In this document: positions 8,318 to 16,695 of the stretch, piece by piece
How positions within the stretch are numbered: the stretch's first letter is position 1
How the letters are laid out: the number at the start of each line of letters is the position of its first letter
DNA from: UBA5287 sp041672395
Lineage (GTDB): Bacteria > Bacteroidota > Bacteroidia > Bacteroidales > Dysgonomonadaceae
Assembly: GCA_041672395.1 (NCBI GenBank)
Contig: JBAYZS010000001.1
Location: 26,477 to 90,476 of the forward strand
DNA: 64,000 bases
Direction: 5' to 3'
Position numbers and translations under genes: made by a program
Notes under the pieces: model-generated
What the model was told of the DNA's origin: nothing
Databases searched by the model: none
The model's input: only the letters and a program-made list of their open reading frames with translations

Positions 8318-9832
8318 ATGAAGAAGATTAACTGTTACCTGATCGGGCTGTTTATGCTTAGTCCTTGTTTGCTTTTTGGACAACAATTGAATCAAAAAAC
8401 AGGCATCTTTAGTGATAATATTGATGTCGGAAATGTAAATCATTCAGGATCGGCACTATACGATGCTGACACGCAGCAATATACCTTACAAGGTTCAGGC
8501 TCAAATATCTGGTTTAACAAAGATGAATTTCAATATATGTTCAAAAAGATAAAGGGAGACTTTATTCTTACAGCACAGGTAGAATTTGTGGGAAAAGGTG
8601 TTGATCCCCATCGCAAAATTGGTTGGATGGTTCGTGAATCATTAAAAGAAAATGCGACTCATGTTAGCGCAACTGTTCATGGCGATGGATTGACTTCAAT
8701 GCAATTTCGCTCTACAAAAGGTGTTGAAATGGATGAAGTTCAGGTGGCAGTCCAAAATCCTAATGTAATTCGTTTGATGCGCGAAGGAAATTTTTATACG
8801 ATGTCGGTAGCTCATTGGGGTGAAATGTTTGTATCAGAGAGCGTTGCTCATTGTAATATCCCCGAAGAGGCTTATGTAGGACTTTTCATTTGTTCTCACA
8901 ATCCTGATATTACTGAAAAAGCTATTTTCAAAAACGTGCGTATCGAAATTCCTGTGAACGATTCACTAGTTCCATATCGCGATTATTTAGGAACTAATCT
9001 GGAAACAATAAATGTGTTTACTGGCGAACGAAAGATTTTTGATCAATTTTCCAATTCCATTCAAGCACCCAATTGGACACTTGATGGAACAACTCTTATT
9101 TATAACAGTGAAGGATTGTTGTATAATTACAATATTGCAACAAGCAAAATATCAGTTCTTAATACAGGATCAACATCGGGAAATAACAACGACCATGTAC
9201 TTTCATACGATGGTAAATATTTGGGTATCAGTAGTAATCACAGTGAGAAAGATAACTATCAATCAGTTATATACTATTTGCCGGTAATGGGTGGAGAACC
9301 AAAGCGTGTAACAGAATTCAGCCCATCATATCTGCATGGTTGGTCGCCAGACAATAAATATCTAATCTATACTGCAGAACGAAATGGAGATTTTGATATT
9401 TACAAGATTCCACGTAATGGAGGAAAGGAGATTCGACTGACAACATCAAAGGGATTGGATGATGGTTCGGAATATACACCTGATGGTCGATTCATTTATT
9501 TCAACTCGGTACGCACAGGATCTATGCAGATTTGGCGAATGAAGTCCGATGGAAGTGAACAGGAGCAAGTGACTTTTGATCATTTAAATAACTGGTTTCC
9601 ACATGTTTCACCTGATGGAAAGTGGATTGTTTTTCTCACATTCGGGAATGATGTAAATCCCTCAGATCATCCTTTTTATAAAAATGTATATCTGCGTGTA
9701 ATGTCCGGTAGCGGAGGAGAATCAAAAGTTATTGCCTATCTATATGGAGGTCAGGGAACAATAAATGTACCATCTTGGTCGCCTGACAGTAAAAGAATTG
9801 CTTTTGTAAGTAATTCCGGTGGTATTAATTAG
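8318..9832 (+). CDS. Secreted TolB-like WD40/PD40 beta-propeller protein with an N-terminal lectin-like domain
   Basis: A 504-aa exported protein of unknown substrate. A signal peptide occupies residues 1-22 (cleavage near LLFGQQ). Residues about 30-210 look like a DUF1349/concanavalin-like jelly-roll (KIKGDFILTAQVEF, KIGWMVRES, AYVGLFICS). From about 235 on come repeated TolB/PD40 blades, seen as APNWTLDG, GWSPDNKYLIYTA, YTPDGRFIYF, PHVSPDGKWIVF and PSWSPDSKRIAFVS. Such proteins are annotated as TolB-like biopolymer transporters but are usually of unknown role, perhaps carbohydrate binding at the surface. It lies alone behind its own promoter box and ends at a hairpin. It is not TolB itself: no tol/pal genes are nearby. 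Confidence 0.75.
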   Translation: MKKINCYLIGLFMLSPCLLFGQQLNQKTGIFSDNIDVGNVNHSGSALYDADTQQYTLQGSGSNIWFNKDEFQYMFKKIKGDFILTAQVEFVGKGVDPHRKIGWMVRESLKENATHVSATVHGDGLTSMQFRSTKGVEMDEVQVAVQNPNVIRLMREGNFYTMSVAHWGEMFVSESVAHCNIPEEAYVGLFICSHNPDITEKAIFKNVRIEIPVNDSLVPYRDYLGTNLETINVFTGERKIFDQFSNSIQAPNWTLDGTTLIYNSEGLLYNYNIATSKISVLNTGSTSGNNNDHVLSYDGKYLGISSNHSEKDNYQSVIYYLPVMGGEPKRVTEFSPSYLHGWSPDNKYLIYTAERNGDFDIYKIPRNGGKEIRLTTSKGLDDGSEYTPDGRFIYFNSVRTGSMQIWRMKSDGSEQEQVTFDHLNNWFPHVSPDGKWIVFLTFGNDVNPSDHPFYKNVYLRVMSGSGGESKVIAYLYGGQGTINVPSWSPDSKRIAFVSNSGGIN

Positions 9833-9847
9833 TTCGAGGAAAGTTTA

Positions 9848-9879
9848 TTCCGGTTATCAACTCATGTTGATATCCGGAA
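9848..9879 (+). terminator. Hairpin after the beta-propeller gene
   Basis: TTCCGGTTATCAAC and GTTGATATCCGGAA form a 14-bp stem with one mismatch and a TCAT loop, 15 bp after the stop codon. There is no clear T-run, so this is a probable but weak terminator. Confidence 0.45.
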
Positions 9880-10035
9880 GGTTCGTAAGTGAATCAGATA
9901 TTAGTGGAATTCAAAGGGATCGATTGCATTGCTGGAAATTTTCACGCACAAAAGAGATGATTTAAACACCAAAATAACATTAGAGTTATAAAGGAATAAT
10001 TTTATTTTAGCGGGTATATTCTTCTTATAACTTGC

Positions 10036-10707
10036 TTATTTAATAGCTCTTAGAATTTCCCTTTTTCCGGGAGGCCCTGGTAATCGCTCAACTGTGAATC
10101 CCACTGATTGAAGCATTCTTCGCACACTTCCTTTAGCACAATATGTAGTTAAAATTGCATTTGTATTACAGTGATCATATAAAAACTGAAAGATTTCTGT
10201 AGTCCATAATTCAGGTTGTTTTTTCGGGGCAAAAGCATCAAAATATATAACATCGAACGATGAAGTTAATGGAATTTTACTTGTTTTACTCACATCTGTA
10301 ATCAATTTTTCAATTGAGAAACAATACGTTACAACTTGCTTACTATTCCAATCTGATTGATGTAATTTCATAAACCAATCCTTTTCTTGTATTGATTTAC
10401 CGACTGAATAATTTAATAATGTTGCCTTTTCAAGTGAAATAGGATATAATTCAAGAGCTGTATATTCAATTGTTTTCTGGATCTTTTCTGCTTCGAGTAA
10501 CGATAGATATGCATTGAGTCCAGTCCCGAAACCTATTTCCAATATATGAACATGTTTTTTTGTACACTCACGCAATCCGGCATTAATATAAACATGCATT
10601 GATTCCTGTACCGCTCCATGAGTGGAGTGGTAATGCTCGTTTATCTGTGGTACAAACAAAGTGTGCGAGCCATCTTCTGTAATTTCAAAATTCGTTTTCA
10701 ATTGCAT
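10036..10707 (-). CDS. mnmD: tRNA (mnm5s2U34) methyltransferase MnmD-type
   Basis: SAM-dependent enzyme for the last methylation in making 5-methylaminomethyl-2-thiouridine at the wobble base of some tRNAs. The SAM-binding motif LEIGFGTGLNAYL and the family block DAFAPKKQPELWT are both present, and the C-terminal LPGPPGKRE is characteristic of the MnmD/MnmC1 domain. No FAD domain follows, so this is the free-standing MnmD and not bifunctional MnmC. I chose the ATG at 10705-10707 (MQLKTNFEI) because it matches the usual family N-terminus; an in-frame ATG lies four codons upstream. It is divergent from the zinc transporter genes. Confidence 0.87.
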   Translation of the reverse strand: MQLKTNFEITEDGSHTLFVPQINEHYHSTHGAVQESMHVYINAGLRECTKKHVHILEIGFGTGLNAYLSLLEAEKIQKTIEYTALELYPISLEKATLLNYSVGKSIQEKDWFMKLHQSDWNSKQVVTYCFSIEKLITDVSKTSKIPLTSSFDVIYFDAFAPKKQPELWTTEIFQFLYDHCNTNAILTTYCAKGSVRRMLQSVGFTVERLPGPPGKREILRAIK

Positions 10708-10765
10708 AACTACAAACAAAAGTATAAAAAGTTTGTTTATTCTTTCATGAACGATTCAAAATCCT

Positions 10766-10773
10766 TACATTTG
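10766..10773 (+). promoter_or_regulatory. -7-like box immediately before znuA
   Basis: TACATTTG matches TAnnTTTG but ends only 5 bp before the ATG at 10779. If used, the transcript would be leaderless or nearly so. It could equally be a chance match. Confidence 0.25.
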
Positions 10774-10778
10774 TCTTA

Positions 10779-11663
10779 ATGAAAAGAGCGATTATTATTT
10801 TTATTCCTTCGTTATTATTACTGTTTTTGCTTTCATGCAATTCAGCTACTCAAAAGCAAGACGAGCATGTATTAACAGTGACCATTGAGCCTCAACGGTA
10901 TTTTCTGGAACGTATTGTAGGAGAACAGTATAAAGTTAACACTTTGGTGCCTCCAGGATCGAGTCCGGAGACATATGAGCCGGCACCGGCTGTAATGGTT
11001 GATCTTGGAAAAAGTGAGGCTTATTTTAAGGTAGGCTTTTTGGGATTTGAAAATGCATGGTCAGAAAATCTTAAACAGAATAATCCAAATGTGAAAATTG
11101 TTGACTGTTCTGCAGGAATTGACTTAATACATGAAACCCAAGATCATGCCGAAGAGCAAGGGCATAATCATGGGGGAGCGGATCCGCATGTTTGGTCGTC
11201 GTCGAAAACTGCAAAAGTTTTTGTAAAGAATATGTTTGACAATGTTATAACAATTGACCCGGGTGTAAAAGATCAATATCAACAGAATTTTGATTCGCTT
11301 AACCTGTTGATTGACAGAACGGACAGCACGGTGACTGCAATATTAAAAGATATACCTTCACGAAGTTTTATCATTTACCATCCTGCCCTTGCATATTTTG
11401 CACGTGATTACGGTTTAAAACAATATACTATTGAGTTTGAAGGAAAAAAACCATCACCTGTTCAAATAAAGAATATTATAGATTTAGCAAAAACCGAGAA
11501 CATCGATATTGTATTTGTTCAGCTTGGTTTTGATTCAAAAAATGCAGAAGTAATTGCAAAAGAGATTGGAGCTAAAGTTTATACTATTAATCCGTTAGCT
11601 TATGAATGGGATAAGGAAATGATACGAATTGCAAGCATTCTTGCAGGTAAAACAAATGAGTAA
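10779..11663 (+). CDS. znuA: Zinc-type metal ABC transporter substrate-binding lipoprotein
   Basis: Periplasmic metal-binding lipoprotein of the ZnuA/TroA (cluster 9) family, which captures Zn2+ or Mn2+ and delivers it to an ABC permease. A lipoprotein signal with lipobox LLSC ends at Cys20. A histidine-rich loop (DHAEEQGHNHGG, then DPHVW) suits a zinc rather than a manganese binder. YHPALAYFARDYGL and the C-terminal INPLAYEW are family blocks. Length 294 aa is normal. The stop overlaps the start of the ATPase gene by 8 bp, so the two are translationally coupled. No permease gene follows. Confidence 0.88.
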   Translation: MKRAIIIFIPSLLLLFLLSCNSATQKQDEHVLTVTIEPQRYFLERIVGEQYKVNTLVPPGSSPETYEPAPAVMVDLGKSEAYFKVGFLGFENAWSENLKQNNPNVKIVDCSAGIDLIHETQDHAEEQGHNHGGADPHVWSSSKTAKVFVKNMFDNVITIDPGVKDQYQQNFDSLNLLIDRTDSTVTAILKDIPSRSFIIYHPALAYFARDYGLKQYTIEFEGKKPSPVQIKNIIDLAKTENIDIVFVQLGFDSKNAEVIAKEIGAKVYTINPLAYEWDKEMIRIASILAGKTNE

Positions 11664-12444
11664 ACTAATTGAAATTCGAAACTTATGTGTGGGTTATGAC
11701 AAAAAACCCGAAGTACTGAAAAATATATCACTGGATGTATATTCCGATGATTTTCTCGGAATTATCGGTCAGAATGGAGGAGGAAAGACCACCCTTCTCA
11801 GGAGTATACTTGGTTTAATTCCCATTTCATCGGGATCAATCACATTTTTCGATAAAGATCGAAAAGTAGATTCTATAAATATTGGTTATTTACCTCAAAT
11901 TAATCAGATCGATAAAAAGTTTCCCATTTCTGTGCAAGATGTTATATTACTTGGAGTCACGCCTCATGGTGTTTTCAAGCGTTATTCAAAAGAGGATTTC
12001 ACTAAATTGCATAAAGTAATCAAACAGATGGGCGTCGAAGATCTTCTACAACGATCCATTGGAGAACTTTCTGGAGGTCAACTTCAGCGAGTGTTACTTG
12101 GGCGTGCAATTGTTGATAACCCAAAATTGCTTGTACTTGATGAACCTGATTCCTATGTCGATAAAATGTTTGAATCCAATATTTACAAACTTCTTGACGA
12201 GATTAATAAAGAACGAGCGATCATTCTGGTTTCGCACGACATAGGTACGATTATTTCAAATGTAAAAAACATTGCTTGTGTAAATCAGTCGATCCATTAC
12301 CACAGTGGAACAAATATTTCAACACAATGGCTTCAGCAATCTTATGGATCTTGCCCAATTGAATTGCTTGGTCATGGAAATTTACCACATCGGATTTTGG
12401 AAGAACATGATCATCACGACAATGAAATTCATAATCACAGTTGA
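11656..12444 (+). CDS. znuC: Metal ABC transporter ATP-binding protein
   Basis: Cytoplasmic ATPase partner of the upstream binding lipoprotein. Walker A is GQNGGGKTT, the ABC signature LSGGQLQR, Walker B LLVLDEPD and the H-loop LVSHD. I prefer the ATG at 11656 (MSKLIEIRNLC), which overlaps the znuA stop, over an in-frame ATG 27 bp upstream. The C-terminus is histidine-rich (HDHHDNEIHNHS), a plausible metal-sensing or chaperone tail. The expected permease ZnuB is absent: only an 18-codon open frame follows before a terminator, so either another locus supplies the permease or the transporter has been truncated. Confidence 0.88.
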   Translation: MSKLIEIRNLCVGYDKKPEVLKNISLDVYSDDFLGIIGQNGGGKTTLLRSILGLIPISSGSITFFDKDRKVDSINIGYLPQINQIDKKFPISVQDVILLGVTPHGVFKRYSKEDFTKLHKVIKQMGVEDLLQRSIGELSGGQLQRVLLGRAIVDNPKLLVLDEPDSYVDKMFESNIYKLLDEINKERAIILVSHDIGTIISNVKNIACVNQSIHYHSGTNISTQWLQQSYGSCPIELLGHGNLPHRILEEHDHHDNEIHNHS

Positions 12445-12450
12445 GGATGA

Positions 12451-12504
12451 ATGTATAATGGATATATCAGCGGATTTATACTAATTGGAATATCGCTGGA
12501 CTGA
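12451..12504 (+). other. 17-codon open frame where a ZnuB gene would be expected
   Basis: An ATG at 12451 directly after a GAGGATGA sequence opens a frame reading MYNGYISGFILIGISLD and stopping at 12504. It is hydrophobic, as the start of a permease would be. It is too short to recognise, and may be a remnant of a deleted znuB or chance. Confidence 0.2.
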
Positions 12505-12529
12505 TAAACTCATATTTATCAAAGTATAT

Positions 12530-12565
12530 ATAAAACAAAAGTCTCAAACGAGGCTTTTGTTTTAT
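12530..12565. terminator. Bidirectional terminator between znuC and asd
   Basis: ATAAAACAAAAG-t-CTC and GAG-g-CTTTTGTTTTAT form a long stem with an AAAC loop. A-runs and T-runs on both sides suit termination of the converging znuC (+) and asd (-) transcripts. Confidence 0.8.
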
Positions 12566-12578
12566 AAGGAATAAGTTC

Positions 12579-13577
12579 TTACTGTTTAATCAAGTATTCA
12601 GCTATTTGTACAGCGTTCAGCGCTGCACCTTTGCGAATCTGGTCTGATACAGTCCAGAATGTCAGGCCATTATCACTTGTCAAATCTTTGCGAATTCGTC
12701 CAACGTAAACTTTGTCCTTTCCAGCAATATCAAGAGGCATAGGATATTCTTTCTTTGCCGGATCATCAACAACAATCACACCGTCTGCCTCAGAAAAAGC
12801 TTTTCTAACCTCTTCTAAAGATAAAGGTTTCTCTGTTTCTATCCATGTAGATTCAGAGTGAGCACGCATCACGGGAACGCGAATGCAAGTTGCACTTACC
12901 TCAATATCAGAATGCATTATTTTACGCGTTTCGTTATACATCTTCATTTCCTCTTTCGTGTACCCATTTTCGGTAAACATATCAACCTGAGGAATAAGAT
13001 TATAAGCCAATTGATAATAGAACTTTTCAATTGTTGGTTCTTCTCCGTTAACAATCTGTTTATGTTGATTTTCAAGTTCAGCCATTGCTGAAGCACCAGC
13101 TCCTGATGCTGCCTGATATGTGGATACGTGGACACGTTTGATATGAGACACTTTTTCAATAGCATTCAAAGCAACCACCAATTGAATAGTAGTACAATTC
13201 GGATTAGCAATAATCCCTTTTGGTCGGTTACATGCATCTTTAGCATTCACTTCAGGAACCACCAAAGGAACATCGTTATCCATACGGAAAGCACTTGAAT
13301 TATCGATCATTATTGTACCATGCTTGGTAATTGTATCTGCAAATTCTAGCGAAGTTCCACCACCTGCAGAAACAAAAGCAATATCAATTCCTTTAAAATC
13401 GTCGTTATGTTTAAGTTCCTTAACTGAGATAGTTGCACCTCTAAATTTATATGTATTTCCTGCACTTCTGGAAGAACCAAAAAGAACTAGTTCATCCAAT
13501 GGAAATTGTCGATCATTTAATACACGGAGCAACTCCTGACCTACAGCTCCGCTAGCGCCTACAATAGCAATTCTCAT
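12579..13577 (-). CDS. asd: Aspartate-semialdehyde dehydrogenase
   Basis: Reduces aspartyl phosphate to aspartate semialdehyde with NADPH, at the branch point to lysine/diaminopimelate, threonine and methionine. The Rossmann motif GASGAVGQE is at residues 8-16, the catalytic cysteine is C128 in NPNCTTIQ, and the substrate-binding arginine and histidine region is near VPVMRAHSE. Length 332 aa is standard. It is transcribed alone on the minus strand, convergent with znuC and separated from rnz by 110 bp. Confidence 0.95.
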   Translation of the reverse strand: MRIAIVGASGAVGQELLRVLNDRQFPLDELVLFGSSRSAGNTYKFRGATISVKELKHNDDFKGIDIAFVSAGGGTSLEFADTITKHGTIMIDNSSAFRMDNDVPLVVPEVNAKDACNRPKGIIANPNCTTIQLVVALNAIEKVSHIKRVHVSTYQAASGAGASAMAELENQHKQIVNGEEPTIEKFYYQLAYNLIPQVDMFTENGYTKEEMKMYNETRKIMHSDIEVSATCIRVPVMRAHSESTWIETEKPLSLEEVRKAFSEADGVIVVDDPAKKEYPMPLDIAGKDKVYVGRIRKDLTSDNGLTFWTVSDQIRKGAALNAVQIAEYLIKQ

Positions 13578-13687
13578 TTTCTGTAAATAAATTAAATATA
13601 TAAATTTATAAATATACGGATAAAGTTTACCGCTTCAGAGATACAAAATTATTCATTTTTGCGTAATAAACAATACTTTACTAAATT

Positions 13688-14602
13688 CTAAATGTTAATT
13701 TTTAAACCATCAAATGCTGTTTGTGTATTTGGAAATATATTCTGTGCTTCTTTCAAAAGGGATAGTGTGTTTATGTATCTCGAAGAGAAGTGCCCGATTA
13801 TCAATTTCTTAGCACCTGCCATTCGGGCAATCTCCGCCGCATCTTTTGTAGTAGAATGAAATGTTTCACGTGCCCGGGCAGTGTCCGCAATCGCAAAAGT
13901 AGCCTCATGGTAAAGTACATCAACTCCCTCTATAAAAGGAATTATATTGGGACAAAAGGCTGTATCTGCACAATATGCATAACTTCTTGAAGGAGTGGGA
14001 GGAGTAGTAAGCAAATTGTTAGAGATAGTTTCGCCATCATCTGTCAGATAATCATTTCCCTCCTTAATTCCCTGAATGTCACGAATAGGAATATGATAAA
14101 ATTCAATCATATCCTTTTTAATGTGACGTAAACCTTTTTTTTCTTCAAACAAAAAACCATTTGAAGGAACGCGATGCTTCATAGGGAAAGAAGAAATACG
14201 AATAATTTTGTTTTCGTAAAGAATTTGAAGTCCCTCACTTTCTAAAGGGATTAATTTAACTTCAAAAGGCAGATATTTGCAAAAGAAATTCAATGTTTGT
14301 CTTAACCAAGGTTCTAGTTCTTTATGCGCATATAAATCTATATCGCCAGTTCTTCCCAATAATTGCAAAGTGGAAATTAAACCCGGAAGTCCCAGGACAT
14401 GATCTCCATGCAGATGAGAAAGGAAAATGCTGTGCAAGCGACTCATTTTTACTGAGAATTTTCGCATTTGTAATTGAGCCCCTTCTCCGCAATCCACCAA
14501 GAATATTTTTTCGTTCATATTTATTGCTTGAGCAGAAGGATTGCGAAGAGTAGTAGGTGTAGCCGAGCCGCAGCCAAGGATATCTATTTCAAATGCATTC
14601 AT
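13688..14602 (-). CDS. rnz: Ribonuclease Z
   Basis: Metallo-beta-lactamase-fold endonuclease that trims the 3' trailer of tRNA precursors. The zinc motif HLHGDH is at H63/H65/D67/H68, YHEATFA carries the next ligands, and GHFSSRY gives the C-terminal histidine block. Length 304 aa is that of the short bacterial form. The start codon is 4 bp beyond the end of queE, so rnz and the queue genes read as one minus-strand unit. tRNAs without an encoded CCA, such as the tRNA-Lys at 18919, need such an enzyme. Confidence 0.94.
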   Translation of the reverse strand: MNAFEIDILGCGSATPTTLRNPSAQAINMNEKIFLVDCGEGAQLQMRKFSVKMSRLHSIFLSHLHGDHVLGLPGLISTLQLLGRTGDIDLYAHKELEPWLRQTLNFFCKYLPFEVKLIPLESEGLQILYENKIIRISSFPMKHRVPSNGFLFEEKKGLRHIKKDMIEFYHIPIRDIQGIKEGNDYLTDDGETISNNLLTTPPTPSRSYAYCADTAFCPNIIPFIEGVDVLYHEATFAIADTARARETFHSTTKDAAEIARMAGAKKLIIGHFSSRYINTLSLLKEAQNIFPNTQTAFDGLKINI

Positions 14603-14606
14603 TAAT

Positions 14607-15188
14607 TTATCGAATCCCTATTAATTTATGTAATTGCAGACTTAGTGCCCATTGAGGATGAAGTTTTACTTGTTCAATGCAGTAATTGATATTTTCCTGA
14701 ACAGGTTCGACTCCGTCGAATATAGGACTGAGATAGTATTTTTTTGCTTTTGGCAATGAAGAAATATCTGGAACCACATCACCTTTAGCAATGACATGTC
14801 GGATTTCGTCAACCTCTGGGTTAACAGCGCAAACTTCAGAATAATTTCCTTTTGGGCTACAAGCTTTATAATCAATCCCTTGTGGAATCGGGCGAGTTCC
14901 ATTTGACTCAATCGCTTGATTATAACCTTTTAGTTTAAAGAAAGAAACTACCTCGTCAGTTAGTTGAAGCGTCGGTTCGCCACCGGTCCAAATGATCCAA
15001 TGCGAATTATAATCTTTGATTGCATTCAGTATTTCATCTAATGACATACTTTCTCCATACACGAAATCAGTATCACAAAACAAGCACTTTAAATTACAAC
15101 CGGATAAGCGAATAAAAATTGAAGCCTCACCGGCTCTTCCACCCTCACCTTGGAGCGAGTAGAATATCTCATTAACTTTAAGGTTCAT
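14607..15188 (-). CDS. queE: 7-carboxy-7-deazaguanine synthase (radical SAM)
   Basis: Radical-SAM enzyme that contracts the QueD product to 7-carboxy-7-deazaguanine in queuosine biosynthesis. The Fe-S cluster motif is C31/C35/C38 (CNLKCLFC), preceded by the family N-terminus NEIFYSLQGEGG; WTGGEPTLQ follows. The ATG at 15188 is preferred over one 75 bp upstream because it starts right at the conserved N-terminus and overlaps the queD stop by 11 bp. Its protein is 193 aa, close to the short QueE forms. Confidence 0.92.
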   Translation of the reverse strand: MNLKVNEIFYSLQGEGGRAGEASIFIRLSGCNLKCLFCDTDFVYGESMSLDEILNAIKDYNSHWIIWTGGEPTLQLTDEVVSFFKLKGYNQAIESNGTRPIPQGIDYKACSPKGNYSEVCAVNPEVDEIRHVIAKGDVVPDISSLPKAKKYYLSPIFDGVEPVQENINYCIEQVKLHPQWALSLQLHKLIGIR

Positions 15189-15534
15189 AAAATGCTGATG
15201 TTTTGGGAGTTTCGCTAACCTCAACCGCATAAAGCTCAGGATAGAGTGGTTTAAATTTATCATAAATCATTTTTGCCAGATTTTCGGCCGACGAATTAAG
15301 CGGATCCATGATATCATTCAAATTTCTGTGATCCAGATGCGTATTGATATATTCTTTAATCGCATTCAATTCAGTATAATCCCGAACAAAACCAGTATCA
15401 CTGAGTGAGTTAGATTTTAAATGTACGATCACATCATAGTTGTGCCCATGCATTCTGCTGCATTTATGAGATGCAGGAAGTCCTTTCAACATATGAGCCG
15501 CTGAAAAAGAGAATTTCTTACTTATTTTGAACAT
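15178..15534 (-). CDS. queD: 6-carboxy-5,6,7,8-tetrahydropterin synthase
   Basis: Converts dihydroneopterin triphosphate to 6-carboxytetrahydropterin, an early step of queuosine biosynthesis. Zinc ligands H14, H29 and H31 (SAAH, MHGHNY) and catalytic C25 are present, as is the C-terminal glutamate region VEVSET. At 118 aa it is a normal single-domain QueD. It overlaps queE, the enzyme that uses its product, by 11 bp, so the pair is translationally coupled. Confidence 0.94.
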   Translation of the reverse strand: MFKISKKFSFSAAHMLKGLPASHKCSRMHGHNYDVIVHLKSNSLSDTGFVRDYTELNAIKEYINTHLDHRNLNDIMDPLNSSAENLAKMIYDKFKPLYPELYAVEVSETPKTSAFYEP

Positions 15535-15564
15535 TATTTTTCTGATTTTACTATTTTTAATACC

Positions 15565-16695
15565 CTAATTGTCTAATTGTAAGTATGTCCTAACCGGATA
15601 ATGATCCGACCATTTTATCCTGTCTACTTTTGTTTGAAATGCTTTAATATTTGGACTATGAAAGATATAATCAATTCTGAATAAGAAGAAATTTTCGTGG
15701 TATGTAATTCCCGGTCCAAAGCCGGTAGAAACAAAAGCATCTTTTAACCCTTCTTTCATTTTGCCGTATGCGTATGAGATGGGTGTATCATTTAAATCTC
15801 CGCAAATAATTTGTCCATCTGACGTTTGATTAGTAACATGGTTTTTTACTTTTTCCACTTGCCCGACTCTTACTCTGTATGCTTGTCCTAGTTTTGATCT
15901 AATGTTTGTTGTTACAACATCCAGATCTACAGTCTCTTTACGTTGAAGGAAATCATTGTAGAGCTGTTTGTCAGCAGCAGTGATTCTATTTGATTCCAAA
16001 TGAACATTTGCGACAGTATATATTTTATTATTTATCTTAATATCATAAACAGCTGCACCATTATATGATGATTCAAAAATTATTTCTTTCGTCTTCACTA
16101 TTGGAAATTTCGAAAAACAAGCCAATCCAAAAGTATGATATTTCCCAGACGATTCAAGCCCTGTTATTGCGCTATATGGATATTTATTGAGAATCCTATT
16201 TACATCGCGTTGCGAAATCAATGATTTTCCGGTTTTACTAACCAAATATTCTTGCAAGCAAACAATATCTGCATCTGTATCAGCAATATATTCCAAAATA
16301 GGATGCTCATTAGACGATTTTTTTGATTCATTGGACAATCCCTGAATATTATATGAAAGAATCTTGATACTCTCTTCTGGAGCCTGATCCGTTTGAATAT
16401 GAAGTGGAAATAATGTAAGCGCCGGTTTATAGCAAATTGCAAAAGAAAGTAATGTTATTAAAGCAAGTTCCCATTTTTTGAAGATTATCCAAAATAATAA
16501 ATAGCAGCAATTGATAAATAAAAGAAATCCAAATCCGAGACCGATATAAGAAAACAGATTCGTTTTCAGTGGAGAAACATCCCAACTAAAATACGATGAA
16601 AACATCAATAAAATAACAACGATATTTGTAGCAAATATCATCCATTTTACTAAGTTTCTTAATCTGAACTTCTTTTGTTTATTTTTTGCTCGCAT
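15565..16695 (-). CDS. Membrane-anchored endonuclease/exonuclease/phosphatase family protein
   Basis: Three predicted membrane segments in residues about 15-95 are followed by an endonuclease/exonuclease/phosphatase-fold domain. Visible motifs are SYNIQG, CLQEY, then GDLNDTPIS and the C-terminal SDHYPV. The fold hydrolyses phosphodiester or phosphomonoester bonds; the substrate (DNA, lipid head group or other) is unknown. Such proteins are common in Bacteroidota next to rhomboid genes. Its start overlaps the end of the upstream rhomboid gene by 17 bp, so the two are coupled and possibly linked in function at the membrane. Confidence 0.82.
   Translation of the reverse strand: MRAKNKQKKFRLRNLVKWMIFATNIVVILLMFSSYFSWDVSPLKTNLFSYIGLGFGFLLFINCCYLLFWIIFKKWELALITLLSFAICYKPALTLFPLHIQTDQAPEESIKILSYNIQGLSNESKKSSNEHPILEYIADTDADIVCLQEYLVSKTGKSLISQRDVNRILNKYPYSAITGLESSGKYHTFGLACFSKFPIVKTKEIIFESSYNGAAVYDIKINNKIYTVANVHLESNRITAADKQLYNDFLQRKETVDLDVVTTNIRSKLGQAYRVRVGQVEKVKNHVTNQTSDGQIICGDLNDTPISYAYGKMKEGLKDAFVSTGFGPGITYHENFFLFRIDYIFHSPNIKAFQTKVDRIKWSDHYPVRTYLQLDN

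Noticed and set aside
12451..12504. Definite znuB remnant
   Set aside because: Seventeen residues are too few to assign; kept only as a low-confidence note.
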